Below are positions 30,472-39,167 of a stretch of 64,000 nt of DNA, in pieces. The stretch covers positions 62,001-126,000 of the forward strand of contig LCHW01000003.1 of assembly GCA_001000675.1 (NCBI GenBank), given 5' to 3'. The DNA comes from Candidatus Wolfebacteria bacterium GW2011_GWE2_44_13 (lineage in GTDB: Bacteria; Patescibacteria; Paceibacteria; UBA6257; UBA9933). The position numbers and the translations under genes were made by a program. The notes beneath the pieces were generated by a model, which was not told the DNA's origin, did not search any database, and worked only from the letters and a program-made list of their open reading frames with translations. How positions within the stretch are numbered: position 1 is the stretch's first letter; every line of letters starts with the position of its first letter.

Positions 30472-31422
30472 CTACAGAGCTCTATACAGCTCACCTGCTT
30501 TCTCTTTAGCTTTGTCGAAGACGTCGGCCGGAATTTTACTGTAGTCTTGAATAAATTCGAGGAACCACTCCGGGATTGCATCTGCTCGTATGGGCGAAAT
30601 TAGCTGCCTAATTTTCCCATCAATGTTCTTCGTAAATACTTCGCAGTCAGATTTCCATTCCCTGTGCTCCATCAACGTCTTGACGTCATTAATCGAGTGA
30701 ATGTATTCCATTATCCGGGCTTCAACAAGTTTTTCTGGTATGGAGCCTTCTTCGGTTCTGCGCCAGTAGTCATCCAGCGTATCCGCGCTGCGCGTTGTCG
30801 ACAGAAGCGCCTGTATTCGAGCCCCGATTAGTTTCCGGGGTTCGGAGTTTTCGCTTGTTCGCTGCCAATACCTCACGAGGTTGTCGAAATCGACAGCTAG
30901 CAGAAGAATCCCTGGAAGGAGCTTCGCTATGCGATTCTCAATGAGCCGCTGCGGTATCGTATTATCAGCGACGCTTTCCCAGTAATCCAGAAGGAGCTCC
31001 ATGTCCGTTATAAGCGGAATAAGCTCTGCCATGCGATTCTCAATGAGCCGCTGCGGCGGGGAATCTTCACTTGTAGCACTCCAATACGCAATAAGCACTT
31101 CGATGCTTGTAACGGACGGGAGGACTTCCAAAAGGAGCTCCGCCATACGAGCCTCGATAAGGCGCTGCGGCACAGATTTTGCACTGGTATTTCCCCAGTA
31201 TCCGCACAACAGCTCCATGTCGGTAACTCCCGGGAGAATCACTGACAAAACCTCTGCCATGCGATTCTCGACGAGTCGCTGCAACACCGACCCTTCATTC
31301 GTTCCCTCCCAGCACCCTATCAGGTCGTCAATGTCGGTGGTGGTAGAAATCTTTAAAATCGCTTTTTCTCCTCCAATTTCTTTGCCGATAAAGTTCCCAA
31401 GAATGTTTCTTGCGTCATGCAT
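30472..31422 (-). CDS. Tandem-repeat helical protein (seven 34-38-residue repeats)
   Basis: 316 residues from ATG 31422, chosen because AAAGGAG lies upstream; the frame is open 17 codons further. Most of the protein is seven repeats of the form D-x-x-x-L-x-x-Y-W ... S-x-P-Q-R-L-I-E-x-R-M-A-E-L-L. Repeats 1-4 are well conserved, and the DNA between them repeats too (for example GCGATTCTCAATGAGCCGC). Repeats 5-7 drift. This predicts an alpha-helical solenoid used for protein binding. No known repeat family matches exactly. Promoter TTGACA-17-TTGAAT. Confidence 0.8.
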   Translation of the reverse strand: MHDARNILGNFIGKEIGGEKAILKISTTTDIDDLIGCWEGTNEGSVLQRLVENRMAEVLSVILPGVTDMELLCGYWGNTSAKSVPQRLIEARMAELLLEVLPSVTSIEVLIAYWSATSEDSPPQRLIENRMAELIPLITDMELLLDYWESVADNTIPQRLIENRIAKLLPGILLLAVDFDNLVRYWQRTSENSEPRKLIGARIQALLSTTRSADTLDDYWRRTEEGSIPEKLVEARIMEYIHSINDVKTLMEHREWKSDCEVFTKNIDGKIRQLISPIRADAIPEWFLEFIQDYSKIPADVFDKAKEKAGELYRAL

Positions 31423-31464
31423 CGCCCTGCTCCTTTCTCTAGTTATTTTTTTAGTGCTGAGATT

Positions 31465-31493
31465 ATTCAACACTTTTTTATTTATTTTGTCAA
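31465..31493 (-). promoter_or_regulatory. Promoter TTGACA-17-TTGAAT
   Basis: Minus-strand -35 TTGACA (31493-31488), 17-bp spacer and -10 TTGAAT (31470-31465) for the tandem-repeat gene. Confidence 0.75.
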
Positions 31494-31530
31494 ATTATGC
31501 AGCCCACTTTCCTTATTTCTTGTGCTATAC

Positions 31531-31561
31531 AAAAACCACCAGCCTTAGGCTGGTGGTTTTT
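31531..31561. terminator. Bidirectional terminator (CCACCAGCC family, copy 3)
   Basis: The same 14-nt arms as at 29776 and 30383, with TTA in the loop, just after pyk on the minus strand. Confidence 0.85.
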
Positions 31562-31567
31562 GATTTC

Positions 31568-32629
31568 TTACTTCTTCGCCTTCTTGTACTCGCCGAGGGT
31601 TTCTGTTTCAAAGAAGTTTTCTCGTGCGGTATATTCTTCAATGCGTCGCACAATCTTTGCCATTGTGGCAACCGCTTTTGCTGGGTGCTTACCCGCTGCA
31701 GTTTCATCGGAAAGCATAACTGCATCCCCTCCTTCAAATACTGCATTCGCAACATCACTTACTTCTGCGCGTGTTGGATGATCATGATCGATTAATGTCA
31801 TCATCATCTGTGTTGCTACGATTGCCGGCTTGTTGTGCCAGTGTGCGTGGCGGATTAAGTTCTTTTGAATAATCGGCAAATCCTCCATCGGTATTTCAAT
31901 TCCAAGGTCTCCTCGCGCAATCATAATACCGTCAGATTCTTCGATAATCTCGTCGATGTTATCGAGCGCCAAGGCACGCTCTATCTTTGCGATAATCTTG
32001 ATCTTTTTATCAGGAAATACGCTACGCAATTTTGTAATGTCTTCTGCGGATTGCACAAACGAAAGCGCAATATAATCAACACCTTCAGCTACGCCAAACT
32101 TTGCATCTTCGATATCTTTATCAGTTACTCCGCCGCGCGTTAGGTTTGTGCGAGGAACGTTAATTCCCTTCTTTGAGAATAATGTTCCTCCGGTTACAAC
32201 CTTTGCGTGTATCTGTGATCCTTGTACGTCAACAATATCCAATTCCATTGCACCGTTGGCAAGGAAAAACGGCTCACCCTTTTTTACATCGATGTGCAAA
32301 TAGGCATCGTCAATCGGAATAATTCCTCCTGGAACATATTCACTTTGTTCAAAAGAGAAAACAAACGTTTCACCTTCTTTAAGCTCAACGCCTTCTGCTG
32401 GTAATTTTCCTACGCGAATACGCGGACCTTGTAAGTCCTGCATAATTTCGATATCTGTTCCCAACTCTTTATTTATGCGTGCAATATGTTCTTTTCGTCC
32501 GCGATATTCTTCTACCGTGCAGTGAGAAAAGTTCATGCGAGCAATATTTAATCCAGCCTCTGCCATAGCCTTTAACTCTTCGTATGAATCAGACTTTGGT
32601 CCAATAGTTGCAACAATTTTTGTTTTCAT
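31568..32629 (-). CDS. pyk: Pyruvate kinase, short form lacking the C-terminal domain
   Basis: 353 residues. Pyruvate kinase motifs are clear: KIVATIGPKS, the substrate loop NIARMNFSH, the B domain (about 70-165), KIIAKIERALALDNIDEI with the catalytic Lys, ARGDLGIEIP and the MMMTLIDHDHPTRAEVSDVANAV helix. It converts phosphoenolpyruvate and ADP to pyruvate and ATP. Typical enzymes have about 470 residues; the C-terminal allosteric domain is missing, so regulation by sugar phosphates bound there is unlikely. Trimmed forms are known among Patescibacteria. Confidence 0.94.
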   Translation of the reverse strand: MKTKIVATIGPKSDSYEELKAMAEAGLNIARMNFSHCTVEEYRGRKEHIARINKELGTDIEIMQDLQGPRIRVGKLPAEGVELKEGETFVFSFEQSEYVPGGIIPIDDAYLHIDVKKGEPFFLANGAMELDIVDVQGSQIHAKVVTGGTLFSKKGINVPRTNLTRGGVTDKDIEDAKFGVAEGVDYIALSFVQSAEDITKLRSVFPDKKIKIIAKIERALALDNIDEIIEESDGIMIARGDLGIEIPMEDLPIIQKNLIRHAHWHNKPAIVATQMMMTLIDHDHPTRAEVSDVANAVFEGGDAVMLSDETAAGKHPAKAVATMAKIVRRIEEYTARENFFETETLGEYKKAKK

Positions 32630-32695
32630 TCTGTTATATATGGTTATTGTGAGTTTACTAGTATAGGCGATTCATTTTCTTTTGCAAGAGCAAAA

Positions 32696-32716
32696 AAGCG
32701 CCCAATAGGGGCGCTT
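32696..32716 (-). terminator. Terminator after the AI-2E family gene
   Basis: AAGCGCCC and GGGCGCTT arms with a 5-nt loop, T-run on the minus strand. Confidence 0.85.
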
Positions 32717-32724
32717 TACATACT

Positions 32725-33768
32725 TTACACCTCTCCTTCTTGTGTGTGATTCCCGATAATACGCGGGTACATTTCGAACATTGCAAACAGTATCGCCAAG
32801 ACAACAGGGCCAAGGAAGAACCCAACAATCCCAAAAAACTTTAACCCTCCAAATGTCGAGAAAAGAATGACCAGTGGATGAATCTTGATTCCCCTGCTCA
32901 GTAATGCTGGGCGGAGGAAATTATCAACCAATCCAACAACTCCAATTCCCCATATAGCGAGCGCGATTGCCGCTACTACGTGCCCAGTAAATGCCAAGAA
33001 AATAATCGCCGGTACAACGACCAAGCCCGTTCCTACTGCAGGAATCATTGCTGCAAATGCTGCAACACTCGCCCAAAGCACAGGGCTCGGGACACCCGCA
33101 ACAGCAAAGCCGATTCCCGCAAGAATGCCCTGCAAGAAAGCCACCATGATCGTCCCCTTGGTAACAGAAGCTATTGCGGCCGTTATTGTGTCGAGTAGTT
33201 CGCTACTGTGCGTATCTTCGAGCGGGCTTACGGCTAAAATCATTTTTCTAAATATGTCCTCATCTCTAAATAAGAAAAAGAGCGTAAAAAGAATGAAAAT
33301 AAAATTAACTATCATAGCCACCGCACTTGAAAAAACTGCGCCTAAATTTGTTACCACCCATTGCAATCCGTTTCCAACATATTGCCCAATATCCGCCGCG
33401 AGTGTTGGAGCGACTTGTGGAACATACTGCTGCAGCACATTAACCATGTTTGCGATTATCCCGCTTTCCAATCCCCCGTCGGCGATCGAAATGTAGAGAC
33501 CCTTTGCTTCGTTAAAAATCTGATAACCGAATAAGCTTAACGGCACAAGCACCACTAACATTACTACGATCGTGGAAATAACTGCACTTGCGGTATTTCT
33601 CCCGTGTAACTTTTCCCTAATCCAGCGATGCATTGGTCTGAATATGATCGCAAACATAATTGCGATAAAAAATACATCTGCATAAGGGCTTAACAAAAAC
33701 AATCCAGCGACCGTCATCACCCCCAGCAAGATAAAAAAGAAGTTATGTTGTATTTTTTCTTTGGTCAT
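32725..33768 (-). CDS. AI-2E family (UPF0118) membrane protein
   Basis: 347 residues with about eight hydrophobic helices in the AI-2E/YdiK/TqsA layout: two helices at the N-terminus, a long extracytoplasmic segment (about 85-140), then a helix-rich C-terminal half with GILAGIGFAVAGVPSPVLWA, IPAVGTGLVVVPA and the final LVDNFLRPALLSRGIKIHPLV motif. Members export small molecules or exchange Na+/H+; the substrate here is unknown. It stands between terminators as a single gene. Confidence 0.9.
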   Translation of the reverse strand: MTKEKIQHNFFFILLGVMTVAGLFLLSPYADVFFIAIMFAIIFRPMHRWIREKLHGRNTASAVISTIVVMLVVLVPLSLFGYQIFNEAKGLYISIADGGLESGIIANMVNVLQQYVPQVAPTLAADIGQYVGNGLQWVVTNLGAVFSSAVAMIVNFIFILFTLFFLFRDEDIFRKMILAVSPLEDTHSSELLDTITAAIASVTKGTIMVAFLQGILAGIGFAVAGVPSPVLWASVAAFAAMIPAVGTGLVVVPAIIFLAFTGHVVAAIALAIWGIGVVGLVDNFLRPALLSRGIKIHPLVILFSTFGGLKFFGIVGFFLGPVVLAILFAMFEMYPRIIGNHTQEGEV

Positions 33769-33847
33769 AATAATAGTAACTTATGTACTTAGTATACAGG
33801 AAGTGCTTTAAATTGTAACTTTTTATCTTTTTAGGGGCTGCTTCCTA

Positions 33848-33876
33848 TTGAAATTGATTCCTATATATAGTATACT
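33848..33876 (+). promoter_or_regulatory. Promoter of tRNA-Gly
   Basis: TTGAAA (33848-33853), 17-bp spacer and TATACT (33871-33876), 12 bp before the tRNA. Confidence 0.75.
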
Positions 33877-33888
33877 CCAATTCACTAA

Positions 33889-33960
33889 GCGGTAGTAGTT
33901 CAGTGGTAGAACGCCTCCTTGCCAAGGAGGAGGTCGCCGGTTCGAGCCCGGTCTACCGCT
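33889..33960 (+). tRNA. tRNA-Gly (GCC anticodon)
   Basis: Acceptor GCGGTAG/CTACCGC, anticodon loop TTGCCAA (anticodon GCC), T-arm GCCGGTTCGAGCCCGGT, discriminator T. CCA is not encoded. Confidence 0.95.
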
Positions 33961-33973
33961 CAGAAAAATAAAA

Positions 33974-33993
33974 GATCACCTTCGGGTGGTTTT
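33974..33993 (+). terminator. Terminator of tRNA-Gly
   Basis: GATCACC-TTCG-GGTGGTT stem with a UUCG loop followed by a T-run. Confidence 0.85.
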
Positions 33994-34135
33994 TTATTTA
34001 CCCTGCACCTGTGGCACATTATTTCCTAGATTTTTGAGTGTATTTGTGGTATTGTAGTAATTACCGCAGTAGATTCCTTCTACTACCTAGTAAATTAAGG
34101 AGAATTGAAACTAAATCAGGCCTAATTCGTTCTAT

Positions 34136-34684
34136 ATGTTAGATGACGAAGAAAAGTCCATAATTGAGCGAGCTATCGGAGGTGACGCCTTGGCTTTTGG
34201 CCTTCTATACGATAAGTACCACGAACAAATCTACCGATTTGTCTATCTCAAGGTCAGTCATCGTGAAGAAGCTGAGGATATCACCCATCATGTTTTTTTG
34301 AATGCTTGGCAGAATATGGGAACATATCGCGATAAGGGCTTCCCTTTCTCGAGCCTCCTCTACCAAATTGCCCGTAATAAGGTCATTGACCATTACCGGA
34401 CCAAAAAGACAACGCTCGATATCGAAGACTTGAATGAAGCAGAGATCCCTCGCCATGAATCAACGGTTGAAGATTCTCTACACTTCCAGTTTCAAGTAAC
34501 CACAGTAAAAACTGCAATTAAGCAACTTAAGCAGGAATATCAAGATATTATCATTATGCGCTATGTCGAAGAGCTTACACCCTCCGAAATAGCCCGCATT
34601 CTTAAAAAACCAGAGACGACAATTCGCGTACTCCAGCACAGAGCTATTAAGCAGTTGAAAGCGCTCCTCAACGAGCTACCATAA
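34136..34684 (+). CDS. ECF-type sigma-70 factor
   Basis: 182 residues, region 2 (DALAFGLLYDKYHEQIYRFVYLKV, EEAEDITHHVFLNAWQNM, FSSLLYQIARNKVIDHYR) and region 4 (AIKQLKQEYQDIIIMRYVEEL, PSEIARILKKPETTIRVLQHRAIKQLK) joined by a short linker and no region 3, as in ECF sigmas. The next gene, 7 bp later, encodes a single-pass membrane protein that may be its anti-sigma. AAGGAG lies about 30 nt upstream of the ATG, too far for a normal SD. Confidence 0.92.
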   Translation: MLDDEEKSIIERAIGGDALAFGLLYDKYHEQIYRFVYLKVSHREEAEDITHHVFLNAWQNMGTYRDKGFPFSSLLYQIARNKVIDHYRTKKTTLDIEDLNEAEIPRHESTVEDSLHFQFQVTTVKTAIKQLKQEYQDIIIMRYVEELTPSEIARILKKPETTIRVLQHRAIKQLKALLNELP

Positions 34685-34690
34685 CGCATC

Positions 34691-35233
34691 ATGGAAAATG
34701 ACATTCTTACAACCCTACGAAGCCTAAAGCAAATCACTCCTGATTCTGCGTATACAAAGCATTCTCGCATGCTTCTTTTAGCTTCCCCTCAGGTCCCTGC
34801 TACCGAACAACGCGTAAGCACCTTCTTTCGTCTTTCCGCTATTCTTGGAGCTGGGGTAATCGGAATAGTTATACTCCTCGGAGGAACAACCTACATCAAT
34901 GAAACGTATTCCCCTCTCGCGCTTGAAGGGCTTAATCAGCGCAGCTTAACTGCTGAAGCAGACGAGATTAATAGCTCAATCGAGATTACTTTGGAGACTA
35001 TCGATTATCTCGATACGTCCAACCAAATGACTTTGACAAAAATAGCCGAGATTCAAAACATCGCTCCCGTTGCAGCCCCAGCCGCTTCACTGCGCCTTAT
35101 GTCTGCACCAGCTGAAGTTGCAACTACGACCCCTGAAACCGCTAGCGTCGACACATTCTTAATCGACAGCGATTCAGCCGAAGTGCCAGCCGAACGGCAG
35201 ATCAACGATATCCTTGAACAGATCGCTCAATAA
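34691..35233 (+). CDS. Single-pass membrane protein, possible anti-sigma factor
   Basis: 180 residues: a short cytoplasmic N-terminus (about 1-45), one transmembrane helix (about 50-67) and an acidic extracytoplasmic part with Ala/Pro/Thr-rich stretches. The position directly after an ECF sigma and the membrane topology fit an anti-sigma factor. No zinc-binding HxxxCxxC motif is visible in the N-terminus, so the assignment is by context only. Confidence 0.6.
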   Translation: MENDILTTLRSLKQITPDSAYTKHSRMLLLASPQVPATEQRVSTFFRLSAILGAGVIGIVILLGGTTYINETYSPLALEGLNQRSLTAEADEINSSIEITLETIDYLDTSNQMTLTKIAEIQNIAPVAAPAASLRLMSAPAEVATTTPETASVDTFLIDSDSAEVPAERQINDILEQIAQ

Positions 35234-35237
35234 ATCT

Positions 35238-36110
35238 ATGCAAAAGCAAACCCGTATTTCTTCCTTTATCATATCAGTATCTTCTCTTGCTTTCGCATTT
35301 TTGGGCGGAATTTTTATTGCTACTCCGAGCGTTCAAGCAGCTGAACCACTTCCATTTATCAATACTACAATTGCTAAAGAAGCAGCCACCGATGTACTTA
35401 CCGAAGATCAGCGCAAAGCAATCCTTCGCGAAATCGTTTCCTCTTCACAGACCGAAATTAAAAATATCGTAGACGCATTAACCGCATTAAAACTAGACGA
35501 CGCATGGAGCCTTGCACAAGCTGACTTCCTTGCAAAGCTTGCGACTTCAAGCGAATATTACGACACCCTCGCCGAACAACTCGAAAACGAAGATCTTTCC
35601 CTTGAAGACATCAAGACAATCGCTAAAGATCTCAAAGAATGGCGCGAAGCTGTTTATGCACCAGAATTGAAAGAAATTGGTAATCTTATTCTCATTTTTC
35701 AAACTAAAACAATCTACGATGTTGTGCAGTTGCGCAGTATCAAGATTTCGAGCGACCTCAAGAAACTCGACAAGCAAAATCTCGTAAATACCGATACATT
35801 AAAAAAGTATCTTACGCAAGCAGACAAATCGATTAAAAACGCAAAGACGTTAACAGATAAGGCAACTGACTTATATTATACTACGAGCATTGAACCGCTT
35901 CAGCCAAAACAAGCCAAGGAAGAAAGCACTTCGGACAAGCAACCCACTTCCCTTCCTGCAGTAGAATCTACAGAAAATGATGCCACCGTCTCCCCTGAGA
36001 TAGTGATCGACCCACAAGATCATGTGCGAGCACTCGCAAAAGAATCGCTCAAGGAATTAAAAACTGCATACGAATTGTTCTTCAAGATGAACGATCGTAT
36101 TCGAAAATAA
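35238..36110 (+). CDS. Secreted helical protein in ECF sigma operon (DUF5667-like)
   Basis: 290 residues from ATG 35238 (MQKQTRISS); an upstream in-frame ATG at 35214 would overlap the preceding gene. A signal peptide (about 1-35, ending near VQA-A) precedes a largely alpha-helical acidic domain and a Ser/Thr/Pro linker, then a final helix. The layout resembles DUF5667-type extracytoplasmic proteins that follow ECF sigma genes in Patescibacteria. It may be an envelope sensor or target of the sigma pathway. Confidence 0.65.
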   Translation: MQKQTRISSFIISVSSLAFAFLGGIFIATPSVQAAEPLPFINTTIAKEAATDVLTEDQRKAILREIVSSSQTEIKNIVDALTALKLDDAWSLAQADFLAKLATSSEYYDTLAEQLENEDLSLEDIKTIAKDLKEWREAVYAPELKEIGNLILIFQTKTIYDVVQLRSIKISSDLKKLDKQNLVNTDTLKKYLTQADKSIKNAKTLTDKATDLYYTTSIEPLQPKQAKEESTSDKQPTSLPAVESTENDATVSPEIVIDPQDHVRALAKESLKELKTAYELFFKMNDRIRK

Positions 36111-36117
36111 GATATAA

Positions 36118-36147
36118 AAAATCCGTCAGCCCTAGGCTGACGGATTT
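36118..36147. terminator. Bidirectional terminator of the ECF operon
   Basis: AAATCCGTCAGCC and GGCTGACGGATTT arms (13 bp) with A- and T-runs. The core stem is shared with the hairpin at 8641. Confidence 0.85.
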
Positions 36148-36163
36148 TTTATTACTCCTCTTC

Positions 36164-36541
36164 TTATTCTGCGCCGTCCATTTGCGCTATTTCTTTTCTT
36201 ATCTCTTTCTCAAGCTCAAGCTCAAGCTTATTTTCTTGCTGTGCAATATACAGTGCTTCGTACAATACATCGAGTGCTTCGTTTCTATATCCACCCTCAG
36301 CGTATATATTTGCCCGATCTATTTCAAATCCAATACACGCCTCTAGCGTACGTCCCAATGCTTCGACAATCTTTTCTCGCTCAATTGTCCATGCTGTAAG
36401 CGCCTCAAGCACTTCTGCGTGTTTTATGCCTTTTTTATACAATCCTTCTATTAATGGCTTACGCGAATCAGATCCAATTTCTGCCCCCTCTAATCGCTTA
36501 AATCCATCGACTGCTTCGATTATTTTTTTATTTTCACCCAT
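36164..36541 (-). CDS. Helical hypothetical protein
   Basis: 125 residues, all-helical and charged. The segment RANIYAEGGYRNEALDVLYEALYIAQQENK looks like one TPR-type helical hairpin. No membrane segment or catalytic motif. It ends opposite the ECF operon terminator and is followed upstream by the HU gene on the same strand. Confidence 0.65.
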   Translation of the reverse strand: MGENKKIIEAVDGFKRLEGAEIGSDSRKPLIEGLYKKGIKHAEVLEALTAWTIEREKIVEALGRTLEACIGFEIDRANIYAEGGYRNEALDVLYEALYIAQQENKLELELEKEIRKEIAQMDGAE

Positions 36542-36565
36542 GTCTCTAGTATATCATTTGTAAAC

Positions 36566-36634
36566 AAAAACACCCACGCAAGTGGATGTTTTTGAGAAAT
36601 GATTTCCGCCCGAGGCGGACCAGCCTTGGGCTGG
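36566..36634 (-). terminator. Hairpin cluster after the HU gene
   Basis: Three consecutive stems: CCAGCC-TTG-GGCTGG (36620-36634) abutting the HU stop, TCCGCC-CGA-GGCGGA (36605-36619), and AAAAACA..TGTTTTT with an inner CCAC/GTGG stem (36566-36593). The last is the likely terminator. Confidence 0.7.
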
Positions 36635-36910
36635 TTACTTAACTGCGTCCTTGAAAGCCTTTGCAGCTTTGAACTTAGGAGCTACAGATGCTGCGATCTG
36701 GATCTTTTCACCAGTCTTTGGGTTTACACCCATTCGAGCGGCTCGCTTGGTTGCCTTGAAGCTACCAAAACCTGAGATTGCAACTTCTTCTCCTCGTGCC
36801 AATGCCCCTGCGATTGTATCGAACACTGCTTCTACAGCAGCAGTTGCCTGCTTCTTTACTTCGATGCCTGCGGCTGCCTGTACTGCGTCGATTAATTCTA
36901 CTTTGTTCAT
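36635..36910 (-). CDS. hupB: HU-family DNA-binding protein
   Basis: 91 residues from MNKVELIDAV at 36910, standard HU size; the longer open frame upstream is not HU-like. It shows the N-terminal helices, GFGSFKATKRAARMGVNPKTGEKI (the DNA-binding beta arm) and PKFKAAKAFKDAV at the C-terminus. HU bends and compacts DNA. Monocistronic with hairpins directly after the stop. Confidence 0.96.
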   Translation of the reverse strand: MNKVELIDAVQAAAGIEVKKQATAAVEAVFDTIAGALARGEEVAISGFGSFKATKRAARMGVNPKTGEKIQIAASVAPKFKAAKAFKDAVK

Positions 36911-37065
36911 TGAGAGATACACATGTCCCCAGTGATAATGGATCAACGAAATTCGCATCCCCATATCGCTAGTTAATGTCTTTTAAACTACTCGACCTTT
37001 GACTTATTTACTTATACTCAAATTATATAGTATTTATGCGGTGTAAACAATAGTTCCGCAATATA

Positions 37066-37094
37066 TTGACATATCATCGATTGTGGTTTATTAT
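37066..37094 (+). promoter_or_regulatory. Promoter TTGACA-17-TATTAT
   Basis: -35 TTGACA (37066-37071), 17-bp spacer and -10 TATTAT (37089-37094). Confidence 0.85.
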
Positions 37095-37183
37095 ATATTT
37101 AGTTATTTAACTTGCGGGCCAATGAGCGGGCCGTCCAACATTCGCCATTTTCGAAGCAATTCGAAACAAAAAGGAGTACGCAC

Positions 37184-37537
37184 ATGGAAACGATTCCGAA
37201 GTTACACCATGCTCAGGTAGTTAAGGGAGGCAAGCCGATTGCGACACTCACCTACCTCGGCCAGGACATGCCTGAAGGCGGATACACGGAATGGGGCAGC
37301 ACAACCATCCACTTGCTCGTTCGCCTTGCGAAGGGAATCTTCCAGATGGAGGCCGAGTATGCAATCATTGTGCGCTCACTTATGCGGTATAATTGCGACG
37401 AGAAGCAGGTGCTTGGGTCGGAAACATCGGGCGCCACTATTCTTGTTCGCTTAAAACTTCATAAGCCTATACTGCGCAACGAGAAGACATATATTCTCTC
37501 TCTAGCGCGCAAGGCAAGCGAAGCTCTTCGCGCATAA
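37184..37537 (+). CDS. Small cytoplasmic hypothetical protein
   Basis: 117 residues from ATG 37184, which has AAAAAGGAG 7 nt upstream; the frame is open 24 codons further but without an SD. Mixed alpha/beta sequence with no membrane segment; one Cys (YNCDEK). No known family. The promoter, SD and terminator are all near consensus, marking it as one of the self-contained single-gene units. Confidence 0.75.
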   Translation: METIPKLHHAQVVKGGKPIATLTYLGQDMPEGGYTEWGSTTIHLLVRLAKGIFQMEAEYAIIVRSLMRYNCDEKQVLGSETSGATILVRLKLHKPILRNEKTYILSLARKASEALRA

Positions 37538-37541
37538 CCAA

Positions 37542-37563
37542 AAGGCGGCCCCATGGCCGCCTT
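37542..37563 (+). terminator. Terminator
   Basis: AAGGCGGCC and GGCCGCCTT arms with CCAT loop, followed by a T-run. Confidence 0.9.
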
Positions 37564-37643
37564 TTTTATTTCTCTCTCTTACCTTGCATACTCCACTGCT
37601 CTCCATCCAATTGCACTCATAGCTTCGCCCTCATATGCGCGTA

Positions 37644-39167
37644 TCAACGCGCATATTCCACTGCACGCATCTCGCGGATAACCGTCACCTTGATTTCTCC
37701 AGGGTATTTCAACTCCCCTTCAATCTTATTAGCAACATCGCGTGCAAGCTGAAATGCAGCGAAATCGTCCATCTTCTCAGGTGTTACGAAAATGCGCAAC
37801 TCACGTCCTGCAGAGATTGCGTATGCCTGCTTTACGCCGCTAAACTCACCGGCAATCTTTTCAAGCTCTTCGAGTCGCTTGATATAGTTATCGATGTTTT
37901 CTCGTCGTGCCCCTGGGCGCGCTGCGGACAACGCATCGGTTGCTGCAACAATGTATGCCTCTGGCGATGCGAATGGATAATCTTCATGATGCGACTCCAT
38001 TGCCTGAATAACCTTTTCGCTTATATTGTATTTCTTCAATATCTTCTGTCCAAGCTCTACGTGACTTCCAACAACTTCGTGGTCGATTGCTTTACCAATA
38101 TCGTGCAAGAGCGCTGCCTTGCGTGCAAGGTCTGCGTTTACACCCAATTCAGAAGCAATCATGCCGGCCAAATGGGACGACTCAATAGAGTGTACCAATG
38201 CATTTTGTCCGTAACTTGTTCGGAAGTGCAATCGGCCTAAAAGCTGAATCAACTCCTTTGGCAAGTCGTAAATACCTACTTCATGCGCTGCCTGCTCTCC
38301 GATATCAAATGCCCGCTTTGTAAGTTCATTCTTTGCCTCCTCTACTTTTTCTTCAATACGAGCTGGTTGAATGCGACCATCCTTAAGCAACTTTTCAAGT
38401 GTTAAGCTTGCTACTTCTCGACGCATTGGATCAAACGAAGAAACCACGATGTAGTCAGGGGCCTCGTCAATAATAAACTCGACACCCGTCAACCGCTCAA
38501 GGGCTTTGATGTTACGTCCTTCTCGGCCGATAATCTTTCCCTTTAAATCTTCGTTCGGAAGATGGAAAATACTTGTTGTTACTTCGGCCACGTGACTTCG
38601 GCTATATCGCTGAATCGCAGTGGTTAAAATATCAAGGCTCTTTTTCTCTATCTCTTCTACTCGCTCACGCTCAAGCTTTTGAATCGTTAATGCGAGATCT
38701 TTCTGATGATCTTCTTGCACTTTTTTTACAATCAATGCAAGCGCTTCTTCGCGCGTCATTCCTGCATTTTTTTGTACAATCGCTTCTGCCTCTGTTCGCA
38801 ATCCTTCTATCTCGTCCTCTTTCTTCTTTAATGCAGTAGTTTCTTCGTTAAGTTTCGTTTCTTTATCTCGCACACTGTGCAAGTCACGCTCAAGCGATTC
38901 TTCCTTTTTTATAAGACGCTCATCCAAACGATCAAGCTGAAGCTTTCGCTCACGCTCATCGCGCTTCGCTTCCTCGATAAGATTCGCGGCCTTTTCTTGC
39001 CCCTCAAGAACTATTTCCTTTGCTTTTACTTTTGCTTCATCGATTTGTCGTTCGATGATTTGCTCAATATTATTTTTTTTCTTCAGCCCGATTGCCTGCC
39101 GCGCATAATATCCACCCGCAGCTCCTGCAATAACTAAAACGATCCACAACAATGGATTTAAGAACAT
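37644..39167 (-). CDS. rny: Ribonuclease Y
   Basis: 507 residues, family length. An N-terminal membrane helix (about 6-24) precedes a long coiled coil (about 30-180), a KH domain (KIIGREGRNIKALERLTGVEF) and an HD hydrolase domain (ARKAALLHDIGKAIDHE ... VIQAMESHHEDYPF). RNase Y starts mRNA decay from the membrane. No RNase E is seen in the window. It stands alone between convergent and divergent neighbours. Confidence 0.97.
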   Translation of the reverse strand: MFLNPLLWIVLVIAGAAGGYYARQAIGLKKKNNIEQIIERQIDEAKVKAKEIVLEGQEKAANLIEEAKRDERERKLQLDRLDERLIKKEESLERDLHSVRDKETKLNEETTALKKKEDEIEGLRTEAEAIVQKNAGMTREEALALIVKKVQEDHQKDLALTIQKLERERVEEIEKKSLDILTTAIQRYSRSHVAEVTTSIFHLPNEDLKGKIIGREGRNIKALERLTGVEFIIDEAPDYIVVSSFDPMRREVASLTLEKLLKDGRIQPARIEEKVEEAKNELTKRAFDIGEQAAHEVGIYDLPKELIQLLGRLHFRTSYGQNALVHSIESSHLAGMIASELGVNADLARKAALLHDIGKAIDHEVVGSHVELGQKILKKYNISEKVIQAMESHHEDYPFASPEAYIVAATDALSAARPGARRENIDNYIKRLEELEKIAGEFSGVKQAYAISAGRELRIFVTPEKMDDFAAFQLARDVANKIEGELKYPGEIKVTVIREMRAVEYAR

